A DNA stretch of 64,000 bases. Origin: Clostridiales bacterium. Lineage in GTDB: Bacteria > Bacillota > Peptococcia > DRI-13 > UBA5745. The notes under the pieces are model-generated. The model saw nothing but the letters and a program-made list of their open reading frames with translations, did no database searches and was not told where the DNA came from. Numbering within the stretch: the stretch's first letter is position 1; each line of letters opens with the position of its first letter. This document shows, piece after piece, positions 54,646-64,000 of the stretch. The stretch lies in contig WRIW01000001.1 in assembly GCA_009782505.1 (NCBI GenBank), positions 1 to 64,000 on the forward strand. The letters run 5' to 3'. A program made the position numbers and the translations under genes.

Positions 54646-57291
54646 ATGACTGAGATGAAATTTGTGTATCTGTTTGAAGAGGGGCAGGCTGATAAAAAGG
54701 CTTTGCTCGGCGGCAAGGGGGCGAATCTTGCCGAGATGACCAATATCGGGCTGCCCGTCCCTCCCGGGCTTACGCTGACCACGGATACCTGCAACGCGTA
54801 CTTTAAAGCCGGCAAAGTGTTTCCCCAGGGTATGGAAAAGCAGCTTTGGGAGAAGCTGGCGGATGTGGAGAAGAAAATCGGTAAGACCTTCGGCGACGTT
54901 AACGACCCCCTGCTGGTATCGGTGCGCTCCGGCGCCCCCATATCCATGCCGGGCATGATGGATACCATACTCAATCTGGGCCTCAACGACGAGACGGTGA
55001 AAGGCTTGATCAGCGCTACCGACAACCCCCGGTTTTCCCTGGACAGCTACAGAAGGTTCATCCAGATGTTTGGCGACGTCGTCATGGGCGTCGAGCACGG
55101 GAAATTTGAGGAAGCGCTGGAAAAGCAGAAAAAAGCCCAGGGCGCGAAAGAGGATAAGGATCTTAACGCGGATTCCCTCAGGGCGCTCATCGACGAGTAT
55201 AAGCAAATCGTCACGCGGGAAGCCGGTGAAGACTTCCCCGTGGAGCCCAGGTTGCAGTTGCTGAAAGCCATCGAAGCGGTATTTGCCTCCTGGTTCAGCC
55301 CCAGGGCGGCCGTCTACCGGCAGATCAATAAGATCCCGGAAGACCTGGGCACCGCCGTCAACGTCCAGTGCATGGTATTTGGCAATATGGGGGATGATTC
55401 CGGCACAGGCGTGGCATTTACCAGGAATCCCTCCACGGGGGAAAACGTACTCTATGGCGAGTATCTGATGAACGCCCAGGGCGAAGACGTAGTAGCGGGG
55501 ATCAGGACCCCTCAGCCCATCGCCATGCTGGAGAAAGACTCCCCTGCGGTGTTCGGCCAGTTTGTGAACGTCTGCTCCACGCTGGAAAAGCATTACCGCG
55601 ACGTACAGGATATCGAGTTTACCATCCAAAACCAGAAGCTCTTCGTCCTGCAGACGAGGAGCGGCAAGCGCACGGCCCAGGCCGGCATCAACATCGCTGT
55701 GGATATGGTCGGCGAAGGGCTCATCACTAAGGAAGAAGCCCTGCTTCGCGTCGCCCCCGCCGATCTTGAGCAGGTCCTGCACCGTCAGGTCGACCCAAGC
55801 GTCAAGTTTGACGTATTGGCTACCGGCCTGCCCGCTTCGCCGGGCGCCGCTTCCGGCCATATCGTCTTTGACGCGGATACGGCCCAGGCCCGGGGCAACG
55901 ACGGTGACAAGGTCATCCTGGTGCGGACAGAGACGACCCCGGACGACATCCATGGCATCGTCATGGCCCAAGGCATACTCACCAGCCGGGGCGGGATGAC
56001 CAGCCACGCAGCGGTGGTCGCCAGGGGTATGGGCAAATGCTGCGTCTGCGGCTGCGACGCCTTAGATATCGACTTGAACGCGAAGACCATCACCGTCGGC
56101 TCGACGGTGCTGAGGGAAAACGACTTGATCTCCCTGGACGGCAGCACCGGCCGTGTGATCCCGGGCCAGGTACCTCTCATCGACCCTGAGCTCAGCGAGG
56201 CTTTCCGTACGTTCCTGGGATGGGCCGACGAAGTCCGGAGCCTGGGCGTATACGCCAACGCCGATACGCCGGAAGACGCGGCGAAAGCCCTGGAGATGGG
56301 GGCCACCGGCATAGGCCTCTGTCGGACAGAGCATATGTTTATGCAGCAGGAACGGCTTCCCATCGTGCAGAAGATGATACTTGCCGGGACGCTGGAGCAG
56401 AGGCAGGAAGCCCTGGATCAGCTGCTTCCCTTCCAAGAGGACGACTTCTACGGCATCCTGAAGGCTATGGACGGACGGGAAGTCACCATACGCCTGCTGG
56501 ACCCCCCTCTCCACGAATTCCTGCCGGATATGGAGAGCCTGGTAGTGGAAGTGACCACTCTGAAGCTGACAAACGGCGACAAAGGCAAGCTTGAGGAGCT
56601 GGAGGCCTTGCTGCGTAAGGTCCGCGCCCTCCATGAGGCGAACCCCATGCTTGGTACCAGGGGATGTCGCGTGGGTGTCCAGTATCCGGAGATCTACCGG
56701 ATGCAGGCCAGGGCCATCTTCCAGGCTGCTGCCCGGCTGAAGAAAGAAGGCTTCGATCCCAAGCCCCAGGTAGAGATACCCCTGGTGATCGACCCGGGCG
56801 AGCTGACCTTGCTCAGGGGAGCCATCGAGGAAGAAGCGAAGCTGGTCGCGGGTAAGGCCGGCATTGCCCTGGAATGCCTCGTCGGGGTCATGCTGGAGCT
56901 GCCCCGGGCATGCCTCATGGCGAAAGAGCTGGCGAAGCACTCCGATTTCATGACCTTCGGTACCAACGACTTGACGCAGACGGCTCTGGGATTCAGCAGG
57001 GACGACGCCGAAGGTAAGTTCCTGACCCACTACCTCGATCACAAGATATTCGCCGAAAACCCCTTCGCCGTGCTTGACCTCAGCGGTGTAGGCGAGTTGA
57101 TGGATATAGCGGTATCCCGGGGGCGTTCGGAGAAAACCGGCTTGAGCTTCGGCATCTGCGGCGAGCATGGGGGCGACCCGGAGTCCGTCCACTTCTGCCA
57201 TAAAGTAAATCTGAGCTTTGTAAGCTGCTCGCCTTTCCGGGTGCCGGTAGCCAGGCTGGCGGCAGCCCAAGCCGCCCTGGAAAGCAAATAA
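54646..57291 (+). CDS. ppdK: Pyruvate, phosphate dikinase
   Basis: VYLFEEGQADKKALLGGKGANLAEMTNIGLPVPPG, GGMTSHAAVVARGMGKCCV, TGIGLCRTEHMF, FGTNDLTQTALGFSRDD. Confidence 0.98.
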   Translation: MTEMKFVYLFEEGQADKKALLGGKGANLAEMTNIGLPVPPGLTLTTDTCNAYFKAGKVFPQGMEKQLWEKLADVEKKIGKTFGDVNDPLLVSVRSGAPISMPGMMDTILNLGLNDETVKGLISATDNPRFSLDSYRRFIQMFGDVVMGVEHGKFEEALEKQKKAQGAKEDKDLNADSLRALIDEYKQIVTREAGEDFPVEPRLQLLKAIEAVFASWFSPRAAVYRQINKIPEDLGTAVNVQCMVFGNMGDDSGTGVAFTRNPSTGENVLYGEYLMNAQGEDVVAGIRTPQPIAMLEKDSPAVFGQFVNVCSTLEKHYRDVQDIEFTIQNQKLFVLQTRSGKRTAQAGINIAVDMVGEGLITKEEALLRVAPADLEQVLHRQVDPSVKFDVLATGLPASPGAASGHIVFDADTAQARGNDGDKVILVRTETTPDDIHGIVMAQGILTSRGGMTSHAAVVARGMGKCCVCGCDALDIDLNAKTITVGSTVLRENDLISLDGSTGRVIPGQVPLIDPELSEAFRTFLGWADEVRSLGVYANADTPEDAAKALEMGATGIGLCRTEHMFMQQERLPIVQKMILAGTLEQRQEALDQLLPFQEDDFYGILKAMDGREVTIRLLDPPLHEFLPDMESLVVEVTTLKLTNGDKGKLEELEALLRKVRALHEANPMLGTRGCRVGVQYPEIYRMQARAIFQAAARLKKEGFDPKPQVEIPLVIDPGELTLLRGAIEEEAKLVAGKAGIALECLVGVMLELPRACLMAKELAKHSDFMTFGTNDLTQTALGFSRDDAEGKFLTHYLDHKIFAENPFAVLDLSGVGELMDIAVSRGRSEKTGLSFGICGEHGGDPESVHFCHKVNLSFVSCSPFRVPVARLAAAQAALESK

Positions 57292-57310
57292 AAGTTCGAT
57301 AGCGTATATT

Positions 57311-57531
57311 AAAACCGCCTGAAGCCGCTGTATATCCGGCGACTTTGGACAACGTCGTCTCAAATCACACGGACAATCAACCAAGTAAGCCGTAAAGCAG
57401 ACAGGATGTCTGCTTAGGCGGAGCACGACACGATGTCGTGTCGTAGCCGTTAGGCTTTGTACCGTGATTGACGTGATGATTTGCGGAGGTTGTCCAGGGA
57501 GCCAGATAAACAGCGGCGTTAGGCGGATTTT
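57311..57531 (+). repeat. Structured palindromic element, copy C (diverged member of the A/B family)
   Basis: Arms aaaaccgcctgaagccgctgtatatccggcgactttggacaac / gttgtccagggagccagataaacagcggcgttaggcggatttt; core hairpins AAGCAGACA-GGA-TGTCTGCTT and CACGACA-CGA-TGTCGTG; linkers similar to A/B. Confidence 0.85.
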
Positions 57532-57542
57532 GTATGCCCAAA

Positions 57543-58439
57543 TCAGGCTCTTGGGTGGCTCTTTTTGTATGCCTCCCGGAGCCGCTGATCCGTCAAATGC
57601 GTATACACCTGGGTCGTGGAGACGTCTGAGTGCCCCAACAACTCCTGCACGGAGCGGAGGTCCGCGCCGCCGATGAGCAGGCTTGTGGCGAAAGAATGCC
57701 GGAAAGTATGGGGGCTGACCTGGGCTTGTATCCCCGCCCTGCCGGCTCTATCCCTGACCATACCCCAGAGCCACTGGCGGCTCAAAGGTTTCCCCCGCCG
57801 GTTGAGGAATACGGCCCTTTCGCCGGGATCGGCCGCCGCCACCGGGCGGCAGGAGGTCAGATAATTCCTGATGGCGGTGATCGCTTTCCCGCCTATGGGT
57901 ACGATGCGCTCCTTATTGCCCTTGCCTATGCAGCGCAGATAACCCAGATCCAGGTCCAAATCCCGAAGCTGAAGGCTTAGCAGTTCCGAAGCCCTCAGGC
58001 CGCCGGCATACAGCAGCTCCAGTATAGCCATGTCGCGTATGTCCGCGAGGCTCCCGGGCGGATCCATACTGTCCAGTATCCGCTCCACATCCTCATTGGA
58101 CAAAGCCTTGGGGAGTATCTCCGCCTTTTTTGGGTTATCCATAAAGGCGGCGGGGTCGCTTGCCATCCGTTTTTCTTTCCTCAGATAATGAAAAAAGCCC
58201 CGCAAAGCGGAAAGCTTCCTGGAAATCGTGACCGGCTTGACGCCTTTGCTTCTCAAGTCATGAAGGTACGTCGTCATCAACGATAAGTCAACGGAATCCC
58301 ATCCGTCGATATTCTTTTGACTCATATAGCGGACAAAACCCATCAAATCTCCGCGATAACCCGCAGCGGTGCTTTTTGCCAAACCGATTTCCACGACCAG
58401 GTACAAGGCGTACTCTTCCACAGCCTGCTCAAAATCCAT
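57543..58439 (-). CDS. xerD: Tyrosine recombinase XerD
   Basis: LYAGGLRASELLSLQLRDLDL, HTFRHSFATSLLIGGADLRSVQELLGHSDVSTTQVYTHL. Confidence 0.95.
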   Translation of the reverse strand: MDFEQAVEEYALYLVVEIGLAKSTAAGYRGDLMGFVRYMSQKNIDGWDSVDLSLMTTYLHDLRSKGVKPVTISRKLSALRGFFHYLRKEKRMASDPAAFMDNPKKAEILPKALSNEDVERILDSMDPPGSLADIRDMAILELLYAGGLRASELLSLQLRDLDLDLGYLRCIGKGNKERIVPIGGKAITAIRNYLTSCRPVAAADPGERAVFLNRRGKPLSRQWLWGMVRDRAGRAGIQAQVSPHTFRHSFATSLLIGGADLRSVQELLGHSDVSTTQVYTHLTDQRLREAYKKSHPRA

Positions 58440-60117
58440 CGGTCGCCCCCCCCTGCTTCAACATGCTTTCCGCGTGGCGCCGTAAGTCCTCCGAAGCCAT
58501 ATCGCCGCTCAGCATACGCATTAGCTCCCGCACCCGGCCCTGCCCGTCCAGCTCTTTGATCCCGGTAGTGGTCCGGCCTGCCTGCTCCGCTTTCTCCAGC
58601 AGGAAATGCTGGCCTGCTTTAGCCGCTAAAACCGGCGAATGGGTAACGCAGACGACTTGCTGATCCGCGCTGATGGAAAAAAGCTTTTCCGCCACCGACT
58701 GTATGGTGACCCCGCCGATACCGGAGTCGATTTCGTCAAAAATCAAAGTCTCGCAGGTATCGCTGGAAGCCAGGATGCGTTTCACCGCCAGGGTGATCCG
58801 GGAAAGCTCCCCGCCGGAAGCGATTTTTGCCAGGGGCAGATAGGGTTCGCCGGTATTGGTGGAGATGAGGAATTCCACTTCATCCGTGCCTTTTGGCCCA
58901 GGGGCGTGACTCCGTATATCCACTTGGAATCGCGCGGCTTTCATAGCCAAATCGGCAAACTCCCCGTTGATTTCCGCCTCCAGCTGTATCCTTACCTCAG
59001 ACCGGAGACGGGATAACTCCGCTGCATGGGTCTCATATAAGACCTTCGCCCCGGCTTCGTTCTCCGCCCATTCCTTTTCGTTGTGCCCATACTCCTCCAT
59101 CTCTTCCAGCTCGGCGGCGAGGGAAGAACGGAACTTCAATATGGCCTCCGTCCCTTCCCCGTACTTCTTGCCCAGGGATTTGATACGGTATAGGCGGTTT
59201 TCCGCCTCCTCAAGGCGCGCGGGGGACATGTCCATCTGGTCTTTATACTTGTCGATTTCCCTGGATATCTCGTCTAAGATATAGGAAGCGGGCTCCAGTC
59301 GCTCATACATGCCTTCCAGCTCCGGGTCGTATTTCTCCAGATCTTTGAGTTGCTGCATCGCCTTTGATAACAGGTCGTAGGCGGATTCCCCCTCCTCGTA
59401 CTGAAAAAGGAAGCGGTAGGCCTGGTTCAGCTGTTTGACTATCCTTTGGCTGTGGGTCAGCCGCCGTACTTCTTTCTCCAGCCCCTCTTCTTCCCCGGGG
59501 CTGAGCCCGGCGTCGTCGATCTCGCCCATCTGATAGAGAAGGAAATCCTTTTTCGCGGCGAAAGCCTGCTGGTTTTCCCGCGCCTTTTGCAGCTTGCTCT
59601 CAAGCTCCTTCCAGCTCGCATAGGCGTCGCCTGCCTTACCCTTTACTTCAATGAGCTTCCCCCCCCCGTAGGTATCCAATATATCCAGCTGCTTATGGCT
59701 CTGCATGATCTGCTGGTACTCGTGCTGCCCGTGGATATCCAATAATCCCGCCGCCAGCTGGCGGTACCGGCTGAGAGTCACGGTACAGCCATTGATCCGG
59801 CATGTGTTTTTGCCGCCTTCGTTCAGCTCGCGGCTGAGGGTGAAAGAATCCTCCTCCCCCTCCCAGCCCCCATCCCGCAGGGCCGGGTACACCGGATGGC
59901 CGGCGCGTAAGCTGAACACCCCCTCGATATAGGCTTTGCCGGCGCCATGGCGTATCATTTCCCCGGAAGCGCGCCCCCCAAGGAGTACGGATACGGCGTC
60001 GATGAGGATGGATTTCCCCGCCCCCGTCTCGCCGCTCATCACGGTAAAGGGGGTTCGGAAGTCGATTTCCAGATAATCGATGATCGCGAATTGTTTGATC
60101 AGCAAACGCTCAAACAT
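58429..60117 (-). CDS. recN: DNA repair protein RecN
   Basis: FERLLIKQFAIIDYLEIDF, VMSGETGAGKSILIDAVSVLLGGRAS, IFDEIDSGIGGVTIQSV. Confidence 0.97.
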   Translation of the reverse strand: MFERLLIKQFAIIDYLEIDFRTPFTVMSGETGAGKSILIDAVSVLLGGRASGEMIRHGAGKAYIEGVFSLRAGHPVYPALRDGGWEGEEDSFTLSRELNEGGKNTCRINGCTVTLSRYRQLAAGLLDIHGQHEYQQIMQSHKQLDILDTYGGGKLIEVKGKAGDAYASWKELESKLQKARENQQAFAAKKDFLLYQMGEIDDAGLSPGEEEGLEKEVRRLTHSQRIVKQLNQAYRFLFQYEEGESAYDLLSKAMQQLKDLEKYDPELEGMYERLEPASYILDEISREIDKYKDQMDMSPARLEEAENRLYRIKSLGKKYGEGTEAILKFRSSLAAELEEMEEYGHNEKEWAENEAGAKVLYETHAAELSRLRSEVRIQLEAEINGEFADLAMKAARFQVDIRSHAPGPKGTDEVEFLISTNTGEPYLPLAKIASGGELSRITLAVKRILASSDTCETLIFDEIDSGIGGVTIQSVAEKLFSISADQQVVCVTHSPVLAAKAGQHFLLEKAEQAGRTTTGIKELDGQGRVRELMRMLSGDMASEDLRRHAESMLKQGGATDGF

Positions 60118-60132
60118 CTGTCCATCCCCGCC

Positions 60133-60591
60133 TTACTGCTCAATCATCTCCCGGAGCCTGTCCATCATGACCGCCACATGGTCTTTCGATTTCGCCACGA
60201 CCAGGATCGTATCGTCGCCGGCCACCGCCCCCAGATACTCTTCCCACTCCGCCCCGTCTAAAAGGGAACAGACGCTATTTGCGTTGCCGGGTAAAGTGTG
60301 GATCACGATGATGTTTTCGCTTTCGGCGATACGCAATACCGCGTCGCGGAGTATCCTCCTCAGCCGCGTATTATCCTGTATGGACGGCTGCCCGCTGGGC
60401 AGGCCGTAGGCGTATCCGTCGCCCCTGGCCACCTTTACCAGGCGTAGCTCCTTTATGTCCCGGGAGACCGTAGCCTGGGTAACGCTGATGCCCTCGTTCA
60501 AGAGATGCTGCGCCAGCTCCTCCTGGGTCCCGATAGGCTCCTGATTGATGATTTCCATGATTCTCTTCTGGCGTTTGCTTTTCATCGTCAA
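60133..60591 (-). CDS. argR: Arginine repressor ArgR
   Basis: NQEPIGTQEELAQHLLNEGISVTQATVSRDIKELRLVKV. Confidence 0.96.
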   Translation of the reverse strand: MTMKSKRQKRIMEIINQEPIGTQEELAQHLLNEGISVTQATVSRDIKELRLVKVARGDGYAYGLPSGQPSIQDNTRLRRILRDAVLRIAESENIIVIHTLPGNANSVCSLLDGAEWEEYLGAVAGDDTILVVAKSKDHVAVMMDRLREMIEQ

Positions 60592-60603
60592 CCCCTCCCC
60601 GTA

Positions 60604-61470
60604 TCATTCATAACGCACTGCGGTATCGCTGCCAAATTTCGTCTTGAGCAAGGAGAAAAACTTCAATGGCGCCAACCGGATAAATATCGCCTTATAAGGA
60701 GCTTTCTTAATGAGTATCCGGTCTTTTTCCTGTAGAGGTTGGCTTGCTTGCCCGTCCACGGTGAGCAGCACCTCGCTGGATACGTCCTCCAGCTCGATGG
60801 TGCAATGCTTATCCGGGGGGATGACTGTGGGCCGGGCGGTGATGGTATGCGGGCAGATCCACGTCTGTATCATCACTTCAAGGGAAGGGTGGACCACAGG
60901 CCCTCCCGCGGAGAGCGAGTAAGCCGTGGAACCCGTCGGCGACGCGATGATGATGCCGTCCCCCTTGCAGCTTCCGGCAAAATCGTTCTCCACCCAGAAA
61001 TTGATCTCCAAAAGCCGCGATAATGCGCCTTTGTGTATCACCACGTCGTTTAACCCGCACATCTCCCGTATGGTTTTCCCGTTTCTGCGAACCTCCACCT
61101 GGAGCATCATACGGTGGTCTTCCGTATACTCCCCTCTGAACACCTGTTCGAGCCCGCGATATAGATTTTCCGCCTCGACCTCCGTCAGAAAGCCCAGGTT
61201 CCCCATATTCACGCCCAGTATTGGTATGCTGTGAGGCGCGGTTATCCTCGCCGCGCTAAGCAGCGTCCCGTCGCCGCCCATGGCGACCACCATATCGGTA
61301 TCCTCCATCAGGGGCTCCTCGCTGGGCGCCGCCAGATCCGGCGGCGCGTCTTCCTGCCTTGCCAGGGCATAGGACTGATATCCATGGCTTGCGAGCCATC
61401 CGGCGAGCCGCGCGGCGAACTCCTGGGCTTTTTCCTGCCGCACATTCGTAATGAGGCCGATTTTCTGCAT
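60604..61470 (-). CDS. nadK: NAD kinase
   Basis: MQKIGLITN start (61470); VVAMGGDGTLLSAARI, GVNMGNLGFLTEVE, ASPTGSTAYSLSAGGPVVHPSLE. Confidence 0.95.
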   Translation of the reverse strand: MQKIGLITNVRQEKAQEFAARLAGWLASHGYQSYALARQEDAPPDLAAPSEEPLMEDTDMVVAMGGDGTLLSAARITAPHSIPILGVNMGNLGFLTEVEAENLYRGLEQVFRGEYTEDHRMMLQVEVRRNGKTIREMCGLNDVVIHKGALSRLLEINFWVENDFAGSCKGDGIIIASPTGSTAYSLSAGGPVVHPSLEVMIQTWICPHTITARPTVIPPDKHCTIELEDVSSEVLLTVDGQASQPLQEKDRILIKKAPYKAIFIRLAPLKFFSLLKTKFGSDTAVRYE

Positions 61471-61498
61471 ACATATCCTTTCCTTAGACGAGCTGCGC

Positions 61499-62395
61499 CT
61501 ACATCTTAAGCGGCGTGTAAACACCGCTTTTCGGGCGCTTCAGCGCCGCGAAGGCTTCTTCGATGATTTCGCCGCATAAGCGGGGATCGATCCCCCCGCC
61601 GCCGCTTTTGCCATCCGGGCCGGCTGCCTTCCCGAACCACAGCAGATACTCGATATTGCCTTGCGGGCCCGTGACCGGCGACCACGTGGCGCCGTATGCT
61701 TCCAGCCCTACCCCGGGCAATACGGCAAGGACTTTTTGGAACACTTCCCGATGAGCCGAAGGATCCTTGACTACGCCTTTTTTGCCTACCTGCCCCCGTC
61801 CGGCCTCAAACTGCGGTTTGATCAACGCCACCCCGGAGCCTTGCGCGCCCAGGAGCGCGGGGACGGGAGGCAAGACTTTGTCCAGGGAGATGAAGGAAAC
61901 GTCTATGGTGACGAAATCCACATCTTCCCCGATGGCGTCCGGGGTCAGGTAGCGCGCGTTCGTCTTCTCCAGGACGACGACCCTGGGATCCTGCCTAAGC
62001 TTCCAATCCAGCTGCCCGTAACCCACGTCCACCGCGAAGACCTTAGCCGCGCCGTTCTGCAAGGCGCAGTCGGTGAATCCACCGGTAGAAGCGCCGATAT
62101 CCAGGACCACCAGGCCCGACAAGTCGATGGGGAAAACCTCCAAAGCCTTCGCCAGCTTGAGGCCGCCTCTGCTCGCGTAAGGCGTCTGCCGCCCTTTGAC
62201 CCGCAGCTCCTTGAGGACGCTTATCATCTCTCCGGCTTTGTCGATGCGGTTCGCGCCCTCGTACACCTGGCCGGCCATGATTTGGGCTTTGGCCTTCTCT
62301 CTGCTGGGCGCCAGGCCCTGGCGGACAAGCAAGATATCAGCCCGCTCTTTGTCTTTGGCTTTCTCCGGCCCCTTGCCCTCGCCGCTCACCGGCAC
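61499..62395 (-). CDS. tlyA: TlyA family rRNA 2'-O-methyltransferase/hemolysin
   Basis: RADILLVRQGLAPSREKAKAQIMAGQVY (S4), YASRGGLKLAKAL, LDIGASTGGFTDCALQNGA. Confidence 0.95.
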   Translation of the reverse strand: MPVSGEGKGPEKAKDKERADILLVRQGLAPSREKAKAQIMAGQVYEGANRIDKAGEMISVLKELRVKGRQTPYASRGGLKLAKALEVFPIDLSGLVVLDIGASTGGFTDCALQNGAAKVFAVDVGYGQLDWKLRQDPRVVVLEKTNARYLTPDAIGEDVDFVTIDVSFISLDKVLPPVPALLGAQGSGVALIKPQFEAGRGQVGKKGVVKDPSAHREVFQKVLAVLPGVGLEAYGATWSPVTGPQGNIEYLLWFGKAAGPDGKSGGGGIDPRLCGEIIEEAFAALKRPKSGVYTPLKM

Positions 62396-64000
62396 ATATC
62401 CCGTATGGCGCCCATCATACCTTCCGCGTCCAGCCCCAGCCGCTTCCTGAGCTCCTTCTGGCTGCCGTGGGGTATAAACTCATCCGGCAGGTGGAGGTTG
62501 CGTATCTTTCCATGGTAGCCGGATTCAGTGAGAAGTTGCGTCACCGCCATGCCCAGGCCTCCCGTGCCCGCGTTCTCCTCCGCGGTAAGGGTCATGTTGC
62601 ACCATCTGGCGGCTTCCCATATGCCGTCGCGATCCAGGGGCTTTAGGAAGCAGGGGTCATACACCGCCACTTCAAGCCCTTCCTCTTCCAGCGTCTGCGC
62701 CGCGACCAGCGCGTCGTAGACCAGGGGGCCCGCCGCTATGATCATTACCTGGCTGCCCGTGCGAAGCATCTGCCCCTTGCCCCAGGAAGGCGCCCCGCCC
62801 AGTCTCGGCAGCAGCATCTCGATGGCGTCGGCGCCCAGGCCTCTGCCCTTCGGATACCGCAGCGCCACGGGCCCGCCTTCGTGGCCGCAGGCAAGGCGGA
62901 GCATGTGGGACAGCATGTATTCGTCCCTGGGCAGCAGGACGGCCATGTCCGGGATATGATTCAGGTAAGAGAGGTCGAAGGCGCCGTGATGGGTAGGCCC
63001 GTCCTCCCCTACCAGCCCGCTCCGGTCTAAGGCGAATACCACTGGGGCGGATTGCAGGGCGGCGTCCTGGATCAATTGGTCGTAAGCGCGCTGCAGAAAG
63101 CTCGAGTATACCGCTACTACCGGCTTGTACCCGTCCAGGGCCAAGGCGGCGGCGAAGCTCACCGCCGTCTGCTCCGCGATGCCTACGTCGAAGAATCGCG
63201 AGGGGTACCGCCTTCGGAACTCCTCCAGCCCGGTACCGTCCGCCATAGCGGCGGTGACGGCCACGATCCGCGGCTCCTCCGCCGCCAGCCCGGTCAGGGC
63301 TTGGGAAAAAGCTTCCGTATACGTCGGCGCCTGGGCGGCGCTGTCTGTACTGACCTTCCCGGTCTCCAAGTCGAAAGGGGGCGTGCTGTGGAAAGCCGTG
63401 GCGTCTTCCGCCGCCGGTGGGTAGCCCCTCCCCTTCTCCGTCACTACATGAAGCAGCACCGGCCCCTTGAGTTCCTTCACCTGCTCCAGCATAGCGATGA
63501 CTTCCTTCAGATCATGCCCGTCTACCGGGCCGTAGTATTGGAAGCCCAGCTCGCTGAAAACCACACCGTTTACCATGATATACCGTAAGCTGTCCTTCAT
63601 GGTCTCGATCAAGCGGATGAGGCCGGCGCCCACCAGGGGGACCTTCGATAAAAATGACCTCACCGCCTGCTTGCTCCCCGTATACGCCGGGGACGACCGC
63701 AGCTTACTCAGATACCGGGATAGGCCCCCTACATTACGCGCGATGGACATGGAGTTGTCGTTCAGGATGACAAGGACGTCCGTATCCAGCTCCCCCGCAA
63801 GGTTAAGCGATTCGAAAGCCTGCCCGCCGGTCATGGAGCCGTCCCCGATGACTGCGACGACCTTGTGGGTCTCGCCCCTGAGGTCCCGCGCCTTGGCGAA
63901 ACCCAAAGCCGCCGCGATAGAAGTGCTGCTATGCCCCGTATCGTATGGGTCGCTGATACTTTCCGCCCGCTTGGGGAAACCCGACAAGCCTTCCCTTTGC
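62386..64000 (-). CDS. dxs: 1-deoxy-D-xylulose-5-phosphate synthase (N-terminus beyond window)
   Basis: GLSGFPKRAESISDPYDTGHSSTSIAAALG, VIGDGSMTGGQAFE, FVLPRDEYMLSHM-type C-terminal region; frame open to window edge. Confidence 0.97.
   Translation of the reverse strand, partial: QREGLSGFPKRAESISDPYDTGHSSTSIAAALGFAKARDLRGETHKVVAVIGDGSMTGGQAFESLNLAGELDTDVLVILNDNSMSIARNVGGLSRYLSKLRSSPAYTGSKQAVRSFLSKVPLVGAGLIRLIETMKDSLRYIMVNGVVFSELGFQYYGPVDGHDLKEVIAMLEQVKELKGPVLLHVVTEKGRGYPPAAEDATAFHSTPPFDLETGKVSTDSAAQAPTYTEAFSQALTGLAAEEPRIVAVTAAMADGTGLEEFRRRYPSRFFDVGIAEQTAVSFAAALALDGYKPVVAVYSSFLQRAYDQLIQDAALQSAPVVFALDRSGLVGEDGPTHHGAFDLSYLNHIPDMAVLLPRDEYMLSHMLRLACGHEGGPVALRYPKGRGLGADAIEMLLPRLGGAPSWGKGQMLRTGSQVMIIAAGPLVYDALVAAQTLEEEGLEVAVYDPCFLKPLDRDGIWEAARWCNMTLTAEENAGTGGLGMAVTQLLTESGYHGKIRNLHLPDEFIPHGSQKELRKRLGLDAEGMMGAIRDMCR

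Noticed and set aside
54619-57426. Long antisense ORFs opposite ppdK (462 and 454 aa)
   Set aside because: They are mirror images of a well-supported gene in GC-rich DNA; His/Gln/Gly-rich translations with no motifs or plausible start context.
26175-57531. CRISPR array interpretation of the repeated elements
   Set aside because: Copies are 26 kb and 5 kb apart, long palindromes, with no regular short repeat-spacer units and no cas genes.

Overview
This 64 kb window is a gene-dense chromosomal segment from a high-GC Bacillota (Clostridia-like, probably spore-forming) genome. It is made almost entirely of housekeeping operons. The + strand carries mutS2 (truncated at the left edge), a YebC-family gene, ruvCAB, queH, spoIID-like, queA, tgt, yajC, secDF, lapA-like, a recJ-helicase fusion, relA/spoT, an MBL hydrolase, hemZ, aspS, 6S RNA, tcdA, rarA, mnmA, miaB, mutS, mutL, a methyltransferase, miaA, hflX, a YnbB-like gene, lysA, an M50 protease, trpS, scpAB, rluB, a hutP-family gene, cmk, plsC, an ispH-rpsA fusion, an ABC-F gene, a lexA-like gene and ppdK. 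The - strand carries a PBP1A-type gene, and then a lipoprotein gene followed by xerD, recN, argR, nadK, tlyA and dxs (dxs truncated at the right edge). I see no CRISPR array, tRNA, rRNA, prophage or intact transposase. The most unusual signal is non-coding. Three 221-291 bp intergenic elements (after aspS, after the ABC-F gene, after ppdK) share one architecture: a long imperfect outer palindrome with compensatory changes, enclosing a conserved core of short hairpins with GACANGANGTC-type tips joined by conserved linkers. A fourth, different palindromic element sits between scpA and scpB. Other points of interest: a LexA-like protein that seems to lack the self-cleavage site and catalytic Lys; a cmk reading frame with no ATG/GTG/TTG start upstream of its P-loop, overlapping hutP at a TTTCCCC heptamer; and a RecJ-RecQ-like fusion. 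All calls come from reading the sequence and the supplied translations; no database search was run.
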